NCBI GenBank assembly: GCA_030704615.1
Contig: CM060734.1
Span: forward strand, 27,420,042 to 27,484,041
Direction of reading: 5' to 3'
DNA: 64,000 nt
Source of the DNA: Takakia lepidozioides
Taxonomy: Eukaryota > Streptophyta > Takakiopsida > Takakiales > Takakiaceae
In this document: positions 62,521-64,000 of the stretch, one piece after another
How positions within the stretch are numbered: the stretch's first letter is position 1
Layout: the number at the start of each line of letters is the position of its first letter
Position numbers and translations under genes: made by a program
The notes under the pieces: model-generated
What the model was told of the DNA's origin: nothing
Database searches by the model: none
The model's input: the letters and a program-made list of their open reading frames with translations, nothing else

Positions 62521-63770
62521 AGTGTCCATCTCACGGACTCTACACCCCGCACATCATCCTCTTACAAGAAACTAAACTCAACACACACAACCCCAATAGT
62601 TCCTATATCAACAAACTCCTACCAGCCTATTGTATGTTATATGGTAACTCACTCACAGCAACAAAGTGCCTAACTAGATGCTCCACGCCATACTATCCTA
62701 CCTGGGGCGGGGTGGCTTTTGGTATCCTCCGCACACACCACTCCCCTAGCACTACGGTCAAAAAACCTGTCGCTCTCCCCCTCCGGTCACACCTCCAAAT
62801 CATCAAACTACTACCCCCCCCCCCCCCCCCCCGCGCCCCCCCATTACCATTATACACCTATACATGCCTTCACACGCCGAAGATCTCCCCCTGATCCCTG
62901 ACATCTTACTCACTATCTCCAACACACTAACCCAATCCTCCACCCATTCTTAGCACTACATCCTAGCGGGCGATTTCAACAGGGACATTGCCCTCATGGG
63001 TCACACATACAATGGTATACACAAAACCTTACATACCCGTGGATCACCATTACTCCAGACAGGGTGGACTCAACTACTCCTCCTTAAGCCTTCTCGACGG
63101 TTTTTACCTCAAGACACAAAATGACATTCCAACGTACCTTAACAGTCATGTGCACATTTATAGCTTATGCAACTCAGACCACTACCCTGTTTCAGTAACC
63201 TTCCCACCATCCCTCATCCCCTTCAGACCTATCCCACCCATACATATCCCTCCGCCTCAATCTAGAATTTTATCCCCACTCCCCCAAAATAACATAACCA
63301 CCTTTCTAAAGCACTTCCAACCAACATCCTCATATCCTTATACTAAAACTCTCCGACATACTCTCCAAAGCAAACCTCGTGCAATCCCCTGACAAAGCCT
63401 GGACTGAATCCGAGATTATACTCACAACCTCTATGCAGACCAAAAGTGTCATTGCCACCTGCTCTGCCCCTCCTGAAATACCGCAAACTACACGTTCAAA
63501 ACAAAATGGTGGTTACCTCACCCGTACTGAAAAACATACATGGACATCACATCTTAACACATACCACACGATAAGACACGCCCTCACCATTATACCTACT
63601 ACTACCCCCATACACCCGGAGAATAACTGGACAACGGATCCCCGCATCACTTGCCTAAATACCCTAACAACATGTCAAGCACTTATGCCCCCACATAACA
63701 ACCGGGCAGTTGTAGGGTACGGTGGACCAAAAGAGGTAGATTTTTTCTCCATGAAAGTCTATATAGGTAC
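62521..63770 (+). pseudogene. LINE endonuclease (APE-type) fragment
   Basis: The first frame reads HGLYTPHIILLQETKL (QET motif) and WGGVAFGI. After a frameshift, YILAGDFNRD (GDFN motif, near 62957) follows; after another, NSDHYPVSVTF (SDH motif, near 63174). These are the metal-binding and catalytic signatures of the endonuclease that nicks target DNA in non-LTR retrotransposons. The N-terminal motif is missing (cut at the CACTA end). A T/P-rich linker (to about 63710) follows and RT is not reached. A C tract of about 20 bases at 62814-62832 breaks the frame. Confidence 0.7.
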
Positions 63771-64000
63771 CTAAAATTGAGGGAATTTATCCAAATATTT
63801 AATTTTAGATGATAGATCTGATATATTTAACACTTTTAGTAAAAAGTCCCACCCCAAATAGGCTAGAATTTTTTTATTAGAAATTTTAGTATTTAATTAT
63901 GAAAAAAAATTCTAATAATTAGAGATTTTTGAGTTTTTTCCATATATCACTTGGCACCTCTAGATTATGGGTTTTTACACCTTTTTAGTAATGATGATAT
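63771..64000. other. AT-rich DNA, nothing recognised
   Basis: Poly-A/T-rich sequence without open frames or identifiable repeats. Confidence 0.4.

Overview
This is repeat-dense eukaryotic nuclear DNA: spliced genes, LTR retrotransposons, DNA transposons, a LINE, satellites and a 500-N scaffold gap. The best guess at the source is a streptophyte (charophyte) alga, possibly Chara-like. That rests on Athila/Tat-like and other Ty3/gypsy elements and on a gypsy element carrying a DNMT3-like cytosine methyltransferase. From memory, such elements were reported in dinoflagellates and charophytes (de Mendoza and colleagues, 2018). The species is inference. No rRNA, tRNA, CRISPR or bacterial operon was seen.

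Layout. (1) 1-15781, minus strand: two copies of one Athila/Tat-like Ty3/gypsy family ('family A'). From 5' to 3' the family runs LTR, tRNA-type PBS, leader ORF, gag, protease, RT, RNase H, integrase, a decamer array, then an extra coiled-coil ORF ('aORF') in the env position. The copies are separated by the gap (7781-8280). (2) 15782-24306: an unknown repeat R, as two near-identical direct 1.9-kb copies plus older inverted pieces, and one decayed ORF of unknown function. (3) 24307-28975: a third family-A fragment with a clean internal inversion in its aORF. (4) 28976-36612: DNA-transposon debris, including a MULE-like transposase, a hAT (BED/DUF659) fragment and an array of hairpin repeats. 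(5) 36613-51314: a spliced, broken host-type gene resembling a beta-class N4/N6 DNA methyltransferase, split by the DNMT retrotransposon (38862-50364). (6) 51315-61596: a 120-bp satellite in both orientations, invaded by a fourth family-A fragment and by the 5' end of another gypsy element. (7) 61597-64000: a CACTA-like terminus and a broken LINE endonuclease.

The most interesting object is the DNMT retrotransposon. One long frame encodes Gag, two zinc knuckles, an aspartic protease and a complete DNMT3-like catalytic domain. It ends at UAG in the readthrough context CAA-CCA and continues in the same frame into RT. RNase H, integrase and a C-terminal PHD finger follow, so the element carries both a cytosine-methylation writer and a likely chromatin reader. 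Its PBS is not an obvious tRNA match: the 16 bases next to the 5' LTR are perfectly complementary to a stretch inside the LTR, as in Tf1-type self-priming. The LTR halves are circularly permuted (B ... A-B-A), suggesting integration of a two-LTR circle opened at an internal palindrome, with a 4-bp GAGC repeat at the host junctions. It sits in an intron of the methyltransferase-like gene, a few bases after the splice donor.
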